A stretch of 64,000 nt of DNA from contig NZ_CP109446.1 of NCBI RefSeq assembly GCF_036227265.1, forward strand, positions 2,369,501 to 2,433,500. Reading direction: 5' to 3'. The notes under the pieces are model-generated. The model was not told the DNA's origin. It saw nothing but the letters and a program-made list of their open reading frames with translations, and ran no database searches. This DNA comes from Streptomyces sp. NBC_01476. GTDB taxonomy: Bacteria > Actinomycetota > Actinomycetes > Streptomycetales > Streptomycetaceae. Positions 29,686-38,386 of the stretch are shown here, in pieces (position 1 is the first letter of the stretch; each line of letters starts with the position of its first letter). A program made the position numbers and the translations under genes.

Positions 29686-29997
29686 TCACCGCCCGCCAGC
29701 GCCCCCCAAGCTGGCGGGCGGATCCATCCCCGGATCAGTGGTCAGGAGGGTCCCAATGGGAACAGCGAGAGCATCAGCCACGATGATGATCGCTGAGAAG
29801 TGAACCTCGGCGCCGGCCTCCACCCGCTGAATGCTCGACAGGGACAGGGTCGTCTCGGTGCGTTCGGCGAGCTGCTCCTGGGTTAACCCGCGCTCTCTGC
29901 GCCACAACTGGATACGGCGGCCGTGCTCGCGGCGGCGGTCGTGAACCCAGTCGGGCAGCGGGGGAGGTGCGGGCACTCGACAAACGCTGATCCGCAA
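29686..29997 (-). CDS. Small XRE-family regulator (103 aa)
   Basis: A 103-residue protein with a helix-turn-helix of the Cro/C1 (XRE) type at about 28-85: RIQLWRRERGLTQEQLAERTETTLSLSSIQRVEAG...IIIVADALAVPI. It could be the lysogeny- or immunity-type repressor of the element end. Start is uncertain among alternatives in the first 12 codons. A hairpin at 29689-29721 forms inside its 3' end. Confidence 0.75.
   Translation of the reverse strand: MRISVCRVPAPPPLPDWVHDRRREHGRRIQLWRRERGLTQEQLAERTETTLSLSSIQRVEAGAEVHFSAIIIVADALAVPIGTLLTTDPGMDPPASLGGAGGR
29689..29721 (-). terminator. Hairpin inside the 3' end of the small XRE gene
   Basis: CCGCCCGCCAG and CTGGCGGGCGG form an 11-bp stem around an 11-base loop and encode the last residues of the regulator. 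It probably ends its transcript. Confidence 0.6.
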
Positions 29998-30183
29998 ACG
30001 ATCATAAGCCCACAGCAGTTCTGAAGTGTTTTACGATCTTGATCTGGGGCGGCCCCACCCGCTCAACCAGCTCCTCGCCCGGACCCCGCGAGATGAGCAG
30101 GCCACCCCCAACAACCGCTCGACCCGCACAGCCGGCCCCGCGGCAGCCCGACGCCGCGAGGCTAGGATGCGTGTACGTGATTC

Positions 30184-30195
30184 GAACACATGTTC
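30184..30195. promoter_or_regulatory. LexA-like SOS box with adjoining inverted repeat
   Basis: GAACACATGTTC fits the actinobacterial SOS box (GAAC, four bases, GTTC) and is followed at 30191-30212 by TGTTCACTCG-AA-CGAGTGAACA, a 10-bp perfect inverted repeat sharing five bases with it. Such boxes let elements respond to DNA damage. No gene lies directly downstream in either direction. Confidence 0.45.
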
Positions 30196-30264
30196 ACTCG
30201 AACGAGTGAACAACGCCTGGTAGGTGCAACTCGTTAGGCACTGCGGGAAGTCAAACCACCGACT

Positions 30265-30309
30265 CCCCGGGAGACCGTTGTAGGCGCCCCCTCGTCGGTC
30301 CTCCCGGGG
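30265..30309. other. Long GC hairpin, possible structured RNA
   Basis: CCCCGGGAG-ACC pairs with GGT-CCTCCCGGGG (one bulged base) around a 20-base loop. It may belong to a small RNA or to recombination structure near the attachment site. Confidence 0.35.
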
Positions 30310-30531
30310 TAGGCCGGCCCTCGTCGCCGACGGGTGACGGGGGCCTCGCCATGTCCGGCCCACCTGCAAGAACGCCTTGATCATTTGGGAGACGATCGGG
30401 AGATGAGGCCGCGTACCCAGCATGCGCTCAGCGCGTTCCTAGAGTGCGCCCACATTGTTGGCAAAGCGGAATGGCCAGGCCCGGCATAGCCTTTGACCTG
30501 GCAGTTCTCTACATCAGACCTGCTGGGGGGG

Positions 30532-30603
30532 TGGGCGTGGACGGTTTCGAACCGCCGACATCCGCCTTGTAAGGGCGGCGCTCTACCACTGAGCTACACG
30601 CCC
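30532..30603 (-). tRNA. tRNA-Val(TAC)
   Basis: A 72-base cloverleaf on the minus strand: acceptor GGGCGTG/CACGCCC, D stem GCTC/GAGC, anticodon stem CCGCC/GGCGG with loop CTTACAA (anticodon TAC), a five-base variable loop, T stem GGCGG/CCGTC with loop TTCGAAA, and discriminator A. CCA is not encoded. Its 3' end borders the mobile element, so it is the likely integration target; the 3' part would act as attachment core. Confidence 0.93.
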
Positions 30604-30759
30604 CGGGAGTTGCGACGTCAAAGGTTACCTTGCCCTGGGGGCTGGTCAGCAACCGTGGGCGAACCGTGGGTGTACGGACCGGGCAGTGTGCCGGCGGCGG
30701 GCGGGTGGGAGGATGGAGCGAACGGTGGTGAGGGCTGAGCGCGGGGAGAGAGTGTCACT

Positions 30760-32004
30760 GTGACGACGGCACGTTCGTGGTGGCGGCGCGGCGACAATAA
30801 TCAGCGTGCGGAGGCGCAGGCCGCGAAGGACGCGGCGGCCCAGGCGTTCTACGAGCTGGACACCGCGCAGCGCGACCTGCAGATCTCGATAGAGACGATC
30901 TCCGCGGTCGACGACAGCGCGGAGGCCCGCCGGGCGCTGGCCGGCTTCCGGTCGCTGGGCGAGCGGATCGACCAGGTCAGCGCGGCCTACATCAACACCG
31001 TCGACGCGCACGACCTGGACCGGGACGAGCTGGACCACGCGGCGGCGGCCCGGGCCAGGACCGAGCTCACCCGGGCGAAGGACGACCTGGAGAACGCCAA
31101 GAAGGAGCTGGAGCGGTTCCAGTCGAGCCTGGGTCCGCTGCTGGGCAAGGCCGAGACGCAGCTGGCCCGGCTGGCGCCGGCCCGGGAGCGGGCCAAGCAG
31201 TCGCTGCTGGCGGCGAGCGACGCGCTGGACGCGGTACGGGCGGCCGGGCTCAAGGCGGACCATCTCGCGGCCCGGCTGGCAGCGCTCGGCCCGGAGCTGA
31301 CCAAGCTCAACGAAGGGGCGAGCAAGCACGGGGTGACCGAGACCGTGCGGCGCGCCGACGAGATGCGGCGCACCGCGGAGGCGGTCAGGGCCGAAGCCGA
31401 GCGGCTGCCCGAGCAGGCCGCGGAGATGGACAAGCGGCTGGTGTCGCTGCGCACCCGGGTACAGGCACTGGCCACCCGGGCGGAGGGGGTGGCCCCGGTC
31501 CTCAGCGAACTGCGGCGGCGCTTCTCGGTGGCCTGCTGGCAGGATCTCCAGGGGGTACCTGAGCAGGCCGCCAAGGCCGTCCGGCAGGCCGAGGACGCGC
31601 TCGCCGAGGCGCGCAAGGCCAGGGCCGAGCAGCGCTGGGCGGACGCCACCGCCAAGCTGGCCACCGTGCGGGCCCTGATGGACGACGTGGACGGCGCGGT
31701 GGGCGCCGCCGGTGACCGGCTGCGCCGCCTCAACGAGGTCAGCAAGGATCCGAAGGCCGAGGTCGAGAAGACCCGCTTCGCCATCCGCGACGCGCAGCGG
31801 CTGGCGATGCAGGGCCGTACCACCCCCGAGCCGCGCCACGCCCGCCCGCTCGACGAGGCGGTGGCCCGGCTGGACCGCGCGGTGGCCGCCCTGGGGGGCC
31901 GCCACCCCGACTACTGGGCCTTCCTCACCGAGACGGCCGCCGTCCGGGAGACCGCCAACCGTGTCGTCGCCAACATCCGCGAGGACCGCGCCGCCGGCCG
32001 TTGA
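30760..32004 (+). CDS. Coiled-coil protein (414 aa)
   Basis: A 414-residue protein without membrane helices. After a short basic start (ARSWWRRGDNNQ) it is one long series of Ala/Glu/Arg/Leu heptads (for example TRAKDDLENAKKELERFQSSL, DEMRRTAEAVRAEAERLPEQAAEMDKRL), i.e. an extended coiled coil. GTG start with a purine-rich leader. Orthologues are conserved beside this tRNA in Streptomyces as far as I recall. A structural role in the cell envelope or cytoskeleton is possible. Confidence 0.6.
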   Translation: MTTARSWWRRGDNNQRAEAQAAKDAAAQAFYELDTAQRDLQISIETISAVDDSAEARRALAGFRSLGERIDQVSAAYINTVDAHDLDRDELDHAAAARARTELTRAKDDLENAKKELERFQSSLGPLLGKAETQLARLAPARERAKQSLLAASDALDAVRAAGLKADHLAARLAALGPELTKLNEGASKHGVTETVRRADEMRRTAEAVRAEAERLPEQAAEMDKRLVSLRTRVQALATRAEGVAPVLSELRRRFSVACWQDLQGVPEQAAKAVRQAEDALAEARKARAEQRWADATAKLATVRALMDDVDGAVGAAGDRLRRLNEVSKDPKAEVEKTRFAIRDAQRLAMQGRTTPEPRHARPLDEAVARLDRAVAALGGRHPDYWAFLTETAAVRETANRVVANIREDRAAGR

Positions 32005-32050
32005 CGACGGACCACGGACCACGGACGACACGGCCGGCCGCGGACCGGTG

Positions 32051-32302
32051 TCAGTTGCAGCAGCCCCCGCCGCAGCAACCGCCGCCGGCGGCCGGTGCGG
32101 GGGACACAGAAGACGCAGAGGACCCAGAGGACCCAGAGGACACGGAGGACCCGACGGAGGCGCCCACCGAGACCGTGGAGAGCAGCTTCACCGCTTCGGG
32201 GTGGCCCTTGGGGCAGGGGGCGGGGGCGTTGGCCTGGGACATCGGCCGGCGCAGCTCGAAGGTGGTTTCGCAGGTCTTGCAGCGGTACTCGTAACGAGGC
32301 AT
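32051..32302 (-). CDS. FmdB-type zinc-ribbon protein (83 aa)
   Basis: An 83-residue protein starting MPRYEYRCKTCETTFELRRPM, the FmdB/CxxC_CxxC regulatory ribbon, with a second Cys/His group CPKGH. The C-terminal half is low complexity: SSGSSGSS repeats, encoded by short tandem DNA repeats, and ends CCGGGCCN, a four-Cys tail that could bind metal. Function in metal sensing or translation has been proposed for the family. No neighbour gives more clues. Confidence 0.75.
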   Translation of the reverse strand: MPRYEYRCKTCETTFELRRPMSQANAPAPCPKGHPEAVKLLSTVSVGASVGSSVSSGSSGSSASSVSPAPAAGGGCCGGGCCN

Positions 32303-32408
32303 GGGCTCAGCGTATCCCGACGGGCTCGCGCCAGGCGGGCGCAGCCCCGGACCTTCGGCGGCCGGTTCGCATAAAACGCCCGGCCGCCCGCTGCCCCCCC
32401 CGGCAGGG

Positions 32409-33065
32409 TCAGACGCGCCGGGCCAGGGTCAGTCCGTCCGCGACCGTCAGCAGCACGTCCTCCACCCGGTCGTCGGCCCGCACCCGGTCGTTGAAGGCGC
32501 GGATCGCCAGGGCGTCAGGGCCGGGCTCGGGGGCGACGACCTCGCCGTGGTAGAGCGTGTTGTCGGCGACCACGAGACCGCCGGGGCGCAGCCGGGGCAC
32601 CAGTTCCTCCCAGTAGTCGCCGTAGGACCTCTTGTCCGCGTCGAGGAAGACCAGGTCGATCCACTGACCGCCGGGCAGTGCCCGCAGCGTCTCGATCGCG
32701 GGGGCGATCCGCAGGTCGATGCGGTCCGCGACACCCGCCTTCTGCCACGCCTCGCGCCCCACCGCCGTCCACTCGGCGGAGACGTCGCAGGCGATCAGCC
32801 GGCCGTCGGCGGGCAGCGCCTGGGCCATGGACAGGGTGGAGAAGCCGGTGAAGGTGCCGACCTCCACGATCTGCCGGGCGCCGGTCAGCCGGACCAGGAA
32901 GGCCAGCAGCGGTCCCTGCTCCTCGGCGGTCTGCAGCCCCGCCACGTCGGCCAGCGCGGCGTGGGTGGTGTCCACCAGCTCCCGCTGGCCCGGGTCCAGC
33001 GGATTGTGCTCAAGGACGTATGCGTACAGCTCGGGCGTGAGCTGCGGATTCTTGGTCTCGTACAA
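32409..33065 (-). CDS. O-methyltransferase, class I SAM-dependent (COMT-like)
   Basis: A 218-residue protein with the Rossmann-type SAM site VEVGTFTGFSTLSMA (about 67-81), an acidic CDVS loop, and the metal-binding FLDADKRSYGDYW segment (about 140-152) typical of catechol/caffeoyl-CoA O-methyltransferases, which need Mg2+. It would methylate a hydroxyl of a small aromatic substrate; the substrate is unknown. It is divergent from the kinase gene. Confidence 0.85.
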   Translation of the reverse strand: MYETKNPQLTPELYAYVLEHNPLDPGQRELVDTTHAALADVAGLQTAEEQGPLLAFLVRLTGARQIVEVGTFTGFSTLSMAQALPADGRLIACDVSAEWTAVGREAWQKAGVADRIDLRIAPAIETLRALPGGQWIDLVFLDADKRSYGDYWEELVPRLRPGGLVVADNTLYHGEVVAPEPGPDALAIRAFNDRVRADDRVEDVLLTVADGLTLARRV

Positions 33066-33111
33066 CGTCTGCTCCCGTGTGTGAAGCTCGGGCCTGTCTT
33101 AGGCTGTCGAG

Positions 33112-33822
33112 ATGCTCGTCGATGACGCGGTGGCCTTGGTGCCCAGCATCCCAGGCCGCAGGGCCCTGCTGGGGCTCGTGGGCCCGCCGGCCGCCGGAAA
33201 GTCGACCCTGGCCCGGCGGCTGGTCACCGGCGTCAACGAGCGGCTCGGCCCCGGCACGGCCGCGTATCTGCCGATGGACGGTTTCCATCTGTCCAACGCC
33301 CAGTTGGACCGGCTCGGCCGGCGCGACCGCAAGGGCGCACCCGACACCTTCGATGTGGACGGCTACGTCGCACTGCTGCGCCGGGTCCGGGCGACCCGTG
33401 AACGCCCGGTCTACGCACCCGACTTCGACCGGCGGCTGGACGAGCCGATCGCGGCCGGCCTGGTGGTGCCGCCGCATGCGGGCCTGGTGGTCACCGAGGG
33501 CAACTACCTGGCCGACGACGGCCCGGGCTGGGACCAGGTCCGCGATCTGCTGGACGAACTCTGGTACGTGGACGCGCCGCGCCGGCTGCGGGAGCGCCGC
33601 CTGCTGCGCCGCCATGTCCGCGGCGGTCGCAGCGAATCCGAGGCCCGCGCCTTCATCACCGCCAGCGAACGGCCCAACGCCCGCCGGATCGAGCGCAGTC
33701 GGGCGCACTGCACCCGGGTGGTCGTACCGGGCCGCCCGGACCCCGAGGACAGCCCGGACGACGGACGGGACGACGGCCCTGCTGACGGCCCCGACGACGG
33801 ACCCGACGGACCCGCCCTCTGA
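33112..33822 (+). CDS. P-loop nucleoside/nucleotide kinase-family protein (uridine-kinase-like)
   Basis: A 236-residue protein with Walker A GPPAAGKST at about 24-32, then AYLPMDGFHLSN (substrate-binding Asp, as in uridine and pantothenate kinases), VTEGNYL (Walker B region) and an Arg-rich lid (LRERRLLRRH). The acidic low-complexity tail (repeated DDG) is not part of the fold. It should phosphorylate a small metabolite with ATP; the substrate is not evident. Confidence 0.8.
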   Translation: MLVDDAVALVPSIPGRRALLGLVGPPAAGKSTLARRLVTGVNERLGPGTAAYLPMDGFHLSNAQLDRLGRRDRKGAPDTFDVDGYVALLRRVRATRERPVYAPDFDRRLDEPIAAGLVVPPHAGLVVTEGNYLADDGPGWDQVRDLLDELWYVDAPRRLRERRLLRRHVRGGRSESEARAFITASERPNARRIERSRAHCTRVVVPGRPDPEDSPDDGRDDGPADGPDDGPDGPAL

Positions 33823-33834
33823 GCCGGCCCGGGG

Positions 33835-34707
33835 TTACGCCGCCGCCTCGTCCCCGGCGACCCGCGCCAGCATCCGCCGCAGGATCTCCTCGCCCGCCGC
33901 GACGCCCACCGTGCCCAGCGCGGTGACGTGCGGGGCGAGCCAGCCGGTGTCGGCGAGTTCGCCGTGGCCGGGGCGCCAGCCGGCGCCGGCGGCCATCAGC
34001 AGGTCGACGTCGAGCAGCGAGTCGCCGGCCGCCAGCACCTGTTCCGCGCCTGTCCTGCGGACCACCTCGGCCAGGGCGGCGCTCTTGCGCAGCGGCTTCG
34101 GCACGGCGTAGATCTTGCGGCCCTGCAGCGAGACGGTCCAGCCGCGCGGTTCCGCCCACTCGGCGAGTTCCTTCACCCAGCCGGCCGGCAGCCGCTCGCG
34201 GTCCACCACGAGATAGGCGAAGAGGTCTTCCGCGACGCGTTCCTTGCGCAGCCACTCGGGGTCGCTGGTGGCCGCCAGGTACGCGCGGACCTCGTCCAGC
34301 GGCGCGGAGCCGTCGGCGAGGCGGCGGCGCATCTCGTCGTTCCAGTCGTGGTCGGTGTGGCCGTCGACCAGCAGGTGGCCGCCGTTGGCACAGATCGCGT
34401 ACCGGGGCTGGCGGCCGGGCAGGCTGATCCGGCGGTACTGCTTGCGGGTGCGGGTGGTGGCGGGCACGAAGCGGGCGCTGTCGGCGAGTTCGACCAGCAG
34501 CCGGCCGGCCGCCTCGGTCAGGTAGGACAGCGGTTTCGCCTCGTGCACCTCGACGCACAGCAGCCGGGGCGCCTGCTCGTCGGGCATGGTCAGCGCGAGC
34601 GCGGCGGAGGAGTAGATGAGGGTGCGGTCCAGGTCGCTGGCGACCAGGGTGCCGCCGCCCGGACGGTGCGCGGCCCTGGTGTCCTGCGGGTTCGCTTGGG
34701 GGGTCAC
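33835..34707 (-). CDS. HAD-family phosphatase of the Ter module
   Basis: A 290-residue protein with HAD motif I DLDRTL (nucleophile Asp25, acid/base Asp27), a conserved Lys region (SLQGRKIYAVPKPL) and motif IV GDSLLDVDLL. Cap insertion is of the Cof/SPP type. In Ter-dependent stress clusters this HAD protein sits with a phosphoribosyltransferase, a StiP-like protein and a CitE-like lyase, and this cluster has been predicted to make a nucleoside-like metabolite. GTG start overlaps the upstream gene by GTGA. Confidence 0.8.
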   Translation of the reverse strand: MTPQANPQDTRAAHRPGGGTLVASDLDRTLIYSSAALALTMPDEQAPRLLCVEVHEAKPLSYLTEAAGRLLVELADSARFVPATTRTRKQYRRISLPGRQPRYAICANGGHLLVDGHTDHDWNDEMRRRLADGSAPLDEVRAYLAATSDPEWLRKERVAEDLFAYLVVDRERLPAGWVKELAEWAEPRGWTVSLQGRKIYAVPKPLRKSAALAEVVRRTGAEQVLAAGDSLLDVDLLMAAGAGWRPGHGELADTGWLAPHVTALGTVGVAAGEEILRRMLARVAGDEAAA

Positions 34708-37169
34708 TTGCTGCCTACCGCCTTGCCGTCGGTACCGGTCGCGCCACGGGTGTAGCGGGGGTGGATCAGGCCGACGCAGGAGTACGGCAGGCCGTCGACC
34801 TCCTCGACGGGGACGCCGCGCTGGGCCGCGAGCAGCCGCACATGGTCCAGGTCGGAGCCGGCCCCGCGCTGGGCGAGGATCTTCCACGGGACGCGGCGCA
34901 GCAGCACCCGGGTGGTCTCGCCGACACCGGGCTTGACCAGGTTGACGTCGCCGATGCCGTACTCCTCGCTGATCCGCTCGACCGCCCGCCAGCCCGCCCA
35001 GGTCGGTGAACGGTCCTGCGAGCGCAGCGACTTGACGTCCTCGGCGACGCCGCCGGCGACCGCGTCGAAGGCGGCGGAGACGGTGTCGAGGAAGTAGCCG
35101 GAGACATCCGCGTCGAGCAGTTCACGGTAGAACTTGCCGCCGTGGAAGTCGTCGGGCCCGATCAGGCCGGCGTTGAGCACGGTGCGCGAGATCAGCCCGG
35201 AGACCGTGGAGTTGAGGCAGGCGGAGGGGATCAGGAAGTCGTCCCGGGTGCCGTAGGTGGACACGCAGCCGCCGGGGTCGGCGAGGACCGCGATCTCCGG
35301 GTTGAAGCCGTCGAACTCCGCGACAGCGTCCGCGAGTTCGCGGGTGATGGCGCCCTTGCCCGTCCAGCCGTCGACGAACACCACATCGGCCGGGTCGTGG
35401 TGGGCGGTGAGCCAGCGCAGGGCGTTGGCGTCGATGCCCCGGCCGCGGACGATGGAGACGGCGTAGTGCGGCAGGTCCAGGCCGTGCGCGTGCCGGGCCC
35501 AGCGGCGCATCAGGACGCCGACCGGGGTGCCGGCCCGGGCCAGGGAGACCAGTACGGCGTCCGGGCCGCGTTCGGCGAGCACGAGTTCGGTGACCGCGCC
35601 GACCGCGCGGGCGATCCGGTGCGCGGAGCCGGCCAGCGCCGAGCGGAAGAGTTCCTGGTACTCGGGGGTCGGCTGGTACTCCACGGGCAGCGACTCGGCG
35701 TAGTGCGCGCCGCCGCTCTGGATCGCCTCCTCCCGCTCCTCGGTCGGGGCCTCCAGCTCCACCGCGGAGAGGTCCTTGAGCAGCCAGCCCACCTCGTCCG
35801 GGCGGTAGGAGGAGAACTCCGGTCCCCTCAGCGGCTCCGCCAGTGTCCCGCTCGTGTGCTGCCGGCCCATGCCCATGCTCTGCGTGCTTCCCATCGGTCG
35901 ATACGACGGCACCACGGCGACGATCACCGTGTCCGTGACCCCGGCGAGCCGGCTGACCAGCCCGCCGGCCTCCTCCAGCGCGGGGGTGTCCCCCGCGGAG
36001 TCCACCACGCACACCACCGCGTCGAACCCTGCCACGTTGTACGCGTACCGCTCCGCGCTCCCGCCGTCGGCCGGCTCGTCGTGTGCCGGGAAGACGATCC
36101 GGCTGCGTATCGCGTACCCGGGATCGTCGACGGCGAGCACTGGTGAGCGGGTCGTGGTGGAGTACCGCACCTCGACGGCGCCGGGAGCCGTGTCCTGGAG
36201 GGCCTGTGCGAGCCGCAGCGGCGCGTACATCAGTTCTTCGTTGCCGAGCACGAGGACCCGGCGGGCGCCGGCCGGCAGTGCGGCGGCCAGCGCGCGGCCC
36301 ATCGCGGGCAGCGCGGCCTCCAGCCGTTCCCGGTGACGGGGCAGGAAGCCGTGGCGGCCCCCGTCCGGCACCCCGGCCGGCCAGTCCAGTGCCACCCGCC
36401 TCACCTGCCCGGCCGCGGCGGGCGCGGCCGGCTCCGCGGGGGCGCCGGCGGCCAGCGCCTCCTGGGCGGCGACGAGGGCCTGGCCCCTGGCCAGTACGTC
36501 CGGCGGGAGGGTGACGGTGCCGGTGGCCAGGGCGAGGACGTCGATACGGGTGGACAGGGAGGCCGCGAAGGCGGTGAGCTCGTCGCGGTCGGCCGCGGAG
36601 CGCATGTCGGTGAGGGCGACCACGACATACCGGGCGCGCGGGGCGCGGGCGTGCAGGTCGCGGATGGTGTTACGGATGGTGCGGCCGGTGGAGAACTCGT
36701 CGTCGACCAGCACCAGCGGGCCGTGGCCGGCGAGCAGCAGCGGGTCCTCGGGCAGAAGGAGGTGGCCGGTGGCGTGGCTGTGCTCCTCCTCGAAGCCGCC
36801 GGCCGGTGCCACCCCGGGGACGGGACGGCGGGTGGAGTGGAGGTAGGGCGCCGAGCCGAGGCCGTCGGCGACCGTGTGGCCGAGGCCGGTCGCGGTCTCG
36901 GCGTAGCCGAGGACGACCGCCGCGTCCGCGTCCGGGCCCAGTAGCTCCCGCACCCGCCGGCCGAGCGCGTACCCGTGGCCGTACACCGTCTCCGGGTCCT
37001 GGGGCACGTGCTTGCCGAGGACGTGCGAGACCAGCAGGTGCGCCCGCTTGGGGTTGCGCCGCAGCGCCAGGCCGAGCAGGGCGGACAGGCCGTCGCCGTG
37101 CAGGGCGACGCCCAGCCGGTCGGCGACCCACTGTCCTGACCAGGGCGCGTTCGTTGCCGTGAAGGCCAT
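34704..37169 (-). CDS. Phosphoribosyltransferase fused to StiP-like domain (Ter module)
   Basis: An 821-residue fusion. The N-terminal half has a PRPP-binding loop VLVDDEFSTGRT (about 165-177) of type I phosphoribosyltransferases and a following TRSP-like region. The C-terminal half (about 470-800) matches the so-called StiP family, with SLARAGTPVGVLMRRW, DPGGCVSTYG and FLIPSACLNSTVSGLISRT. In many genomes these are two adjacent genes; here they form one frame. Likely makes or transfers a ribosyl-linked compound in the Ter pathway. I took the ATG at MAFTATN because GAGGA precedes it; a GTG six codons earlier overlaps its own ribosome site. Confidence 0.78.
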   Translation of the reverse strand: MAFTATNAPWSGQWVADRLGVALHGDGLSALLGLALRRNPKRAHLLVSHVLGKHVPQDPETVYGHGYALGRRVRELLGPDADAAVVLGYAETATGLGHTVADGLGSAPYLHSTRRPVPGVAPAGGFEEEHSHATGHLLLPEDPLLLAGHGPLVLVDDEFSTGRTIRNTIRDLHARAPRARYVVVALTDMRSAADRDELTAFAASLSTRIDVLALATGTVTLPPDVLARGQALVAAQEALAAGAPAEPAAPAAAGQVRRVALDWPAGVPDGGRHGFLPRHRERLEAALPAMGRALAAALPAGARRVLVLGNEELMYAPLRLAQALQDTAPGAVEVRYSTTTRSPVLAVDDPGYAIRSRIVFPAHDEPADGGSAERYAYNVAGFDAVVCVVDSAGDTPALEEAGGLVSRLAGVTDTVIVAVVPSYRPMGSTQSMGMGRQHTSGTLAEPLRGPEFSSYRPDEVGWLLKDLSAVELEAPTEEREEAIQSGGAHYAESLPVEYQPTPEYQELFRSALAGSAHRIARAVGAVTELVLAERGPDAVLVSLARAGTPVGVLMRRWARHAHGLDLPHYAVSIVRGRGIDANALRWLTAHHDPADVVFVDGWTGKGAITRELADAVAEFDGFNPEIAVLADPGGCVSTYGTRDDFLIPSACLNSTVSGLISRTVLNAGLIGPDDFHGGKFYRELLDADVSGYFLDTVSAAFDAVAGGVAEDVKSLRSQDRSPTWAGWRAVERISEEYGIGDVNLVKPGVGETTRVLLRRVPWKILAQRGAGSDLDHVRLLAAQRGVPVEEVDGLPYSCVGLIHPRYTRGATGTDGKAVGSK

Positions 37170-37213
37170 AAAGCGGGTTTTCCTCACTCCAGCTACAACA
37201 GGTGGGCGCTCCG

Positions 37214-38386
37214 TCAGGAGGACGGCAGACTCGCCCCGAGCAGTTCCACGAAGCCGATCTCCTCCCGGGCCACGCCGAACGTCTCGGCCCGCCGCAGCGT
37301 CCGTTCCGCCCAGGCCCGGTGCGGCTTCACCTCGTTCATCTTGTTGGTGTAGACCGACCGCAGCACTCCCCCGCCGCTGCGGTCCTCGTGCAGGATGTCG
37401 GCGGCGTCGCAGAACTCCTCGTGGGTCACCACGTTGAGCGCGTGCACCACCGGCACGTGGGTGGGGTGGATGCAGGTCTTGCCCTGCAGCCCGTTGGCCC
37501 GGTCCAGCTCGATCTCGCGCAGCAGCCCGTCCATGTCCTGGGCGAGCAGTTCCTCGCGCAGGTTCACCGCCTCGGGGCGGAACGGACTGACCCGCAGCTG
37601 CGGCTTGAACATCCGCTCGTGGTGACGGAAGTACTCCCAGACCGGCCCGCTGACGGTGAAGCCGCTGCCGTCCGCCCGGCCGAAGATGTTCACCACGTCG
37701 GCGATGACGGACGCCACGATCTGTACGTCGTAGGCGGTCATCGCGGGCGCGCGGCGCAGCCCGTAGGAGGCGCAGAAGTCGGTGACGCCGAGCCGCATCG
37801 CCAGCACCCGGTCGCGGTACTTCTCGACGGTCCGCGATATGCCCTGCAGCGTCTCCACCCGGCTCTCCAGGTGCAGCAGCTGCGGTGACTCCAGCACCGG
37901 CATGGCGAAGAGCCGGCGGCCGGAAGCGGCCTCGGCGTGGGTGAGCGCCTCCAGGAAGGGGACGCCGGTCTCCTCGGTGAACTTCGGCAGTACGAATCCG
38001 GACAGCAGTGCGACCGTCTCGCCGAGCCGCTCCACCAGGTCCGTGATCTGCGCCGGGGTGCGGACCCGGATGAAGAGCAGCGGGATCGAGCCGGCCGGGT
38101 CGGGCCGGCTCGCCAGGTCGGCGAACTGCTGGACGAGATTGGCCTCACCTGCGACGACATCGCGGTCGTCGATGGAGTCCTCCAGGCAGAGCACCATGGA
38201 GACGACACCCTGGCCGGCCTGTTTGCGGATGTCGTCCGCGAGCCGGGGGCGGGTGGCGGGACTGTACAAAGTGGCCCCGAGGGCGACGGCGAGCGTCCCA
38301 GCAGGCGCGTCCGCAGTGAACTCCTGGGGCTCGCGGTGGAACAGTTCACTTCTCTGCTCAGAAGTGAGATGTCCGAAGTGTCGCAT
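37214..38386 (-). CDS. CitE-like (HpcH/HpaI aldolase family) lyase of the Ter module
   Basis: A 390-residue protein with the TIM-barrel motifs of citrate-lyase-beta-like enzymes: GATLYSPATRP, VLCLEDSID (metal ligand Asp/Glu), LPKF, GVTDFCASYGLRRAP, and CIHPTHVPVV near the end. It should cleave or form a C-C bond next to a carbonyl using Mg2+. A CitE-like protein is a regular member of Ter gene clusters with HAD and phosphoribosyltransferase partners. AAGGTGG precedes the ATG. Confidence 0.82.
   Translation of the reverse strand: MRHFGHLTSEQRSELFHREPQEFTADAPAGTLAVALGATLYSPATRPRLADDIRKQAGQGVVSMVLCLEDSIDDRDVVAGEANLVQQFADLASRPDPAGSIPLLFIRVRTPAQITDLVERLGETVALLSGFVLPKFTEETGVPFLEALTHAEAASGRRLFAMPVLESPQLLHLESRVETLQGISRTVEKYRDRVLAMRLGVTDFCASYGLRRAPAMTAYDVQIVASVIADVVNIFGRADGSGFTVSGPVWEYFRHHERMFKPQLRVSPFRPEAVNLREELLAQDMDGLLREIELDRANGLQGKTCIHPTHVPVVHALNVVTHEEFCDAADILHEDRSGGGVLRSVYTNKMNEVKPHRAWAERTLRRAETFGVAREEIGFVELLGASLPSS

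Larger units (their letters stand above)
1..30531. mobile_element. Integrated mobile element, right-hand part (conjugative/phage hybrid)
   Basis: Everything left of the tRNA-Val gene differs in character from the housekeeping genes on the right. It has a phage-tail-like gene end, a TraB/FtsK-like translocase with SpdB-like and GntR partners, two GIY-YIG proteins, an HNH gene, and dozens of tiny overlapping genes. The tRNA 3' end points into this region, which fits site-specific insertion into a tRNA gene, as is usual for actinobacterial integrative elements and prophages. I see no integrase, excisionase or replication initiator, so the left end is outside the window. The right limit is inferred from the tRNA and not from a matched att repeat. 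Confidence 0.72.
29998..30531. other. Gene-poor attachment-side interval
   Basis: About 530 bases before the tRNA with no convincing gene. A 65-codon rightward frame at 30026-30223 lacks a ribosome site and looks like chance. It holds a LexA-like box (30184-30195), an overlapping inverted repeat (30191-30212) and a long hairpin (30265-30309). It may include the att side of the element. Confidence 0.5.

Noticed and set aside
30026-30223. 65-codon frame with GTG before the tRNA
   Set aside because: No ribosome site, no coherent composition, and it would cover the LexA-like box.
1-30531. CRISPR array, integrase or replication initiator
   Set aside because: I looked for spaced direct repeats, tyrosine or serine recombinase motifs and Rep/Prim-Pol motifs and found none.
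30646-32031. Leftward frame of 461 codons opposite the coiled-coil gene
   Set aside because: The + strand frame is a clean heptad-rich protein; the other is its complement.
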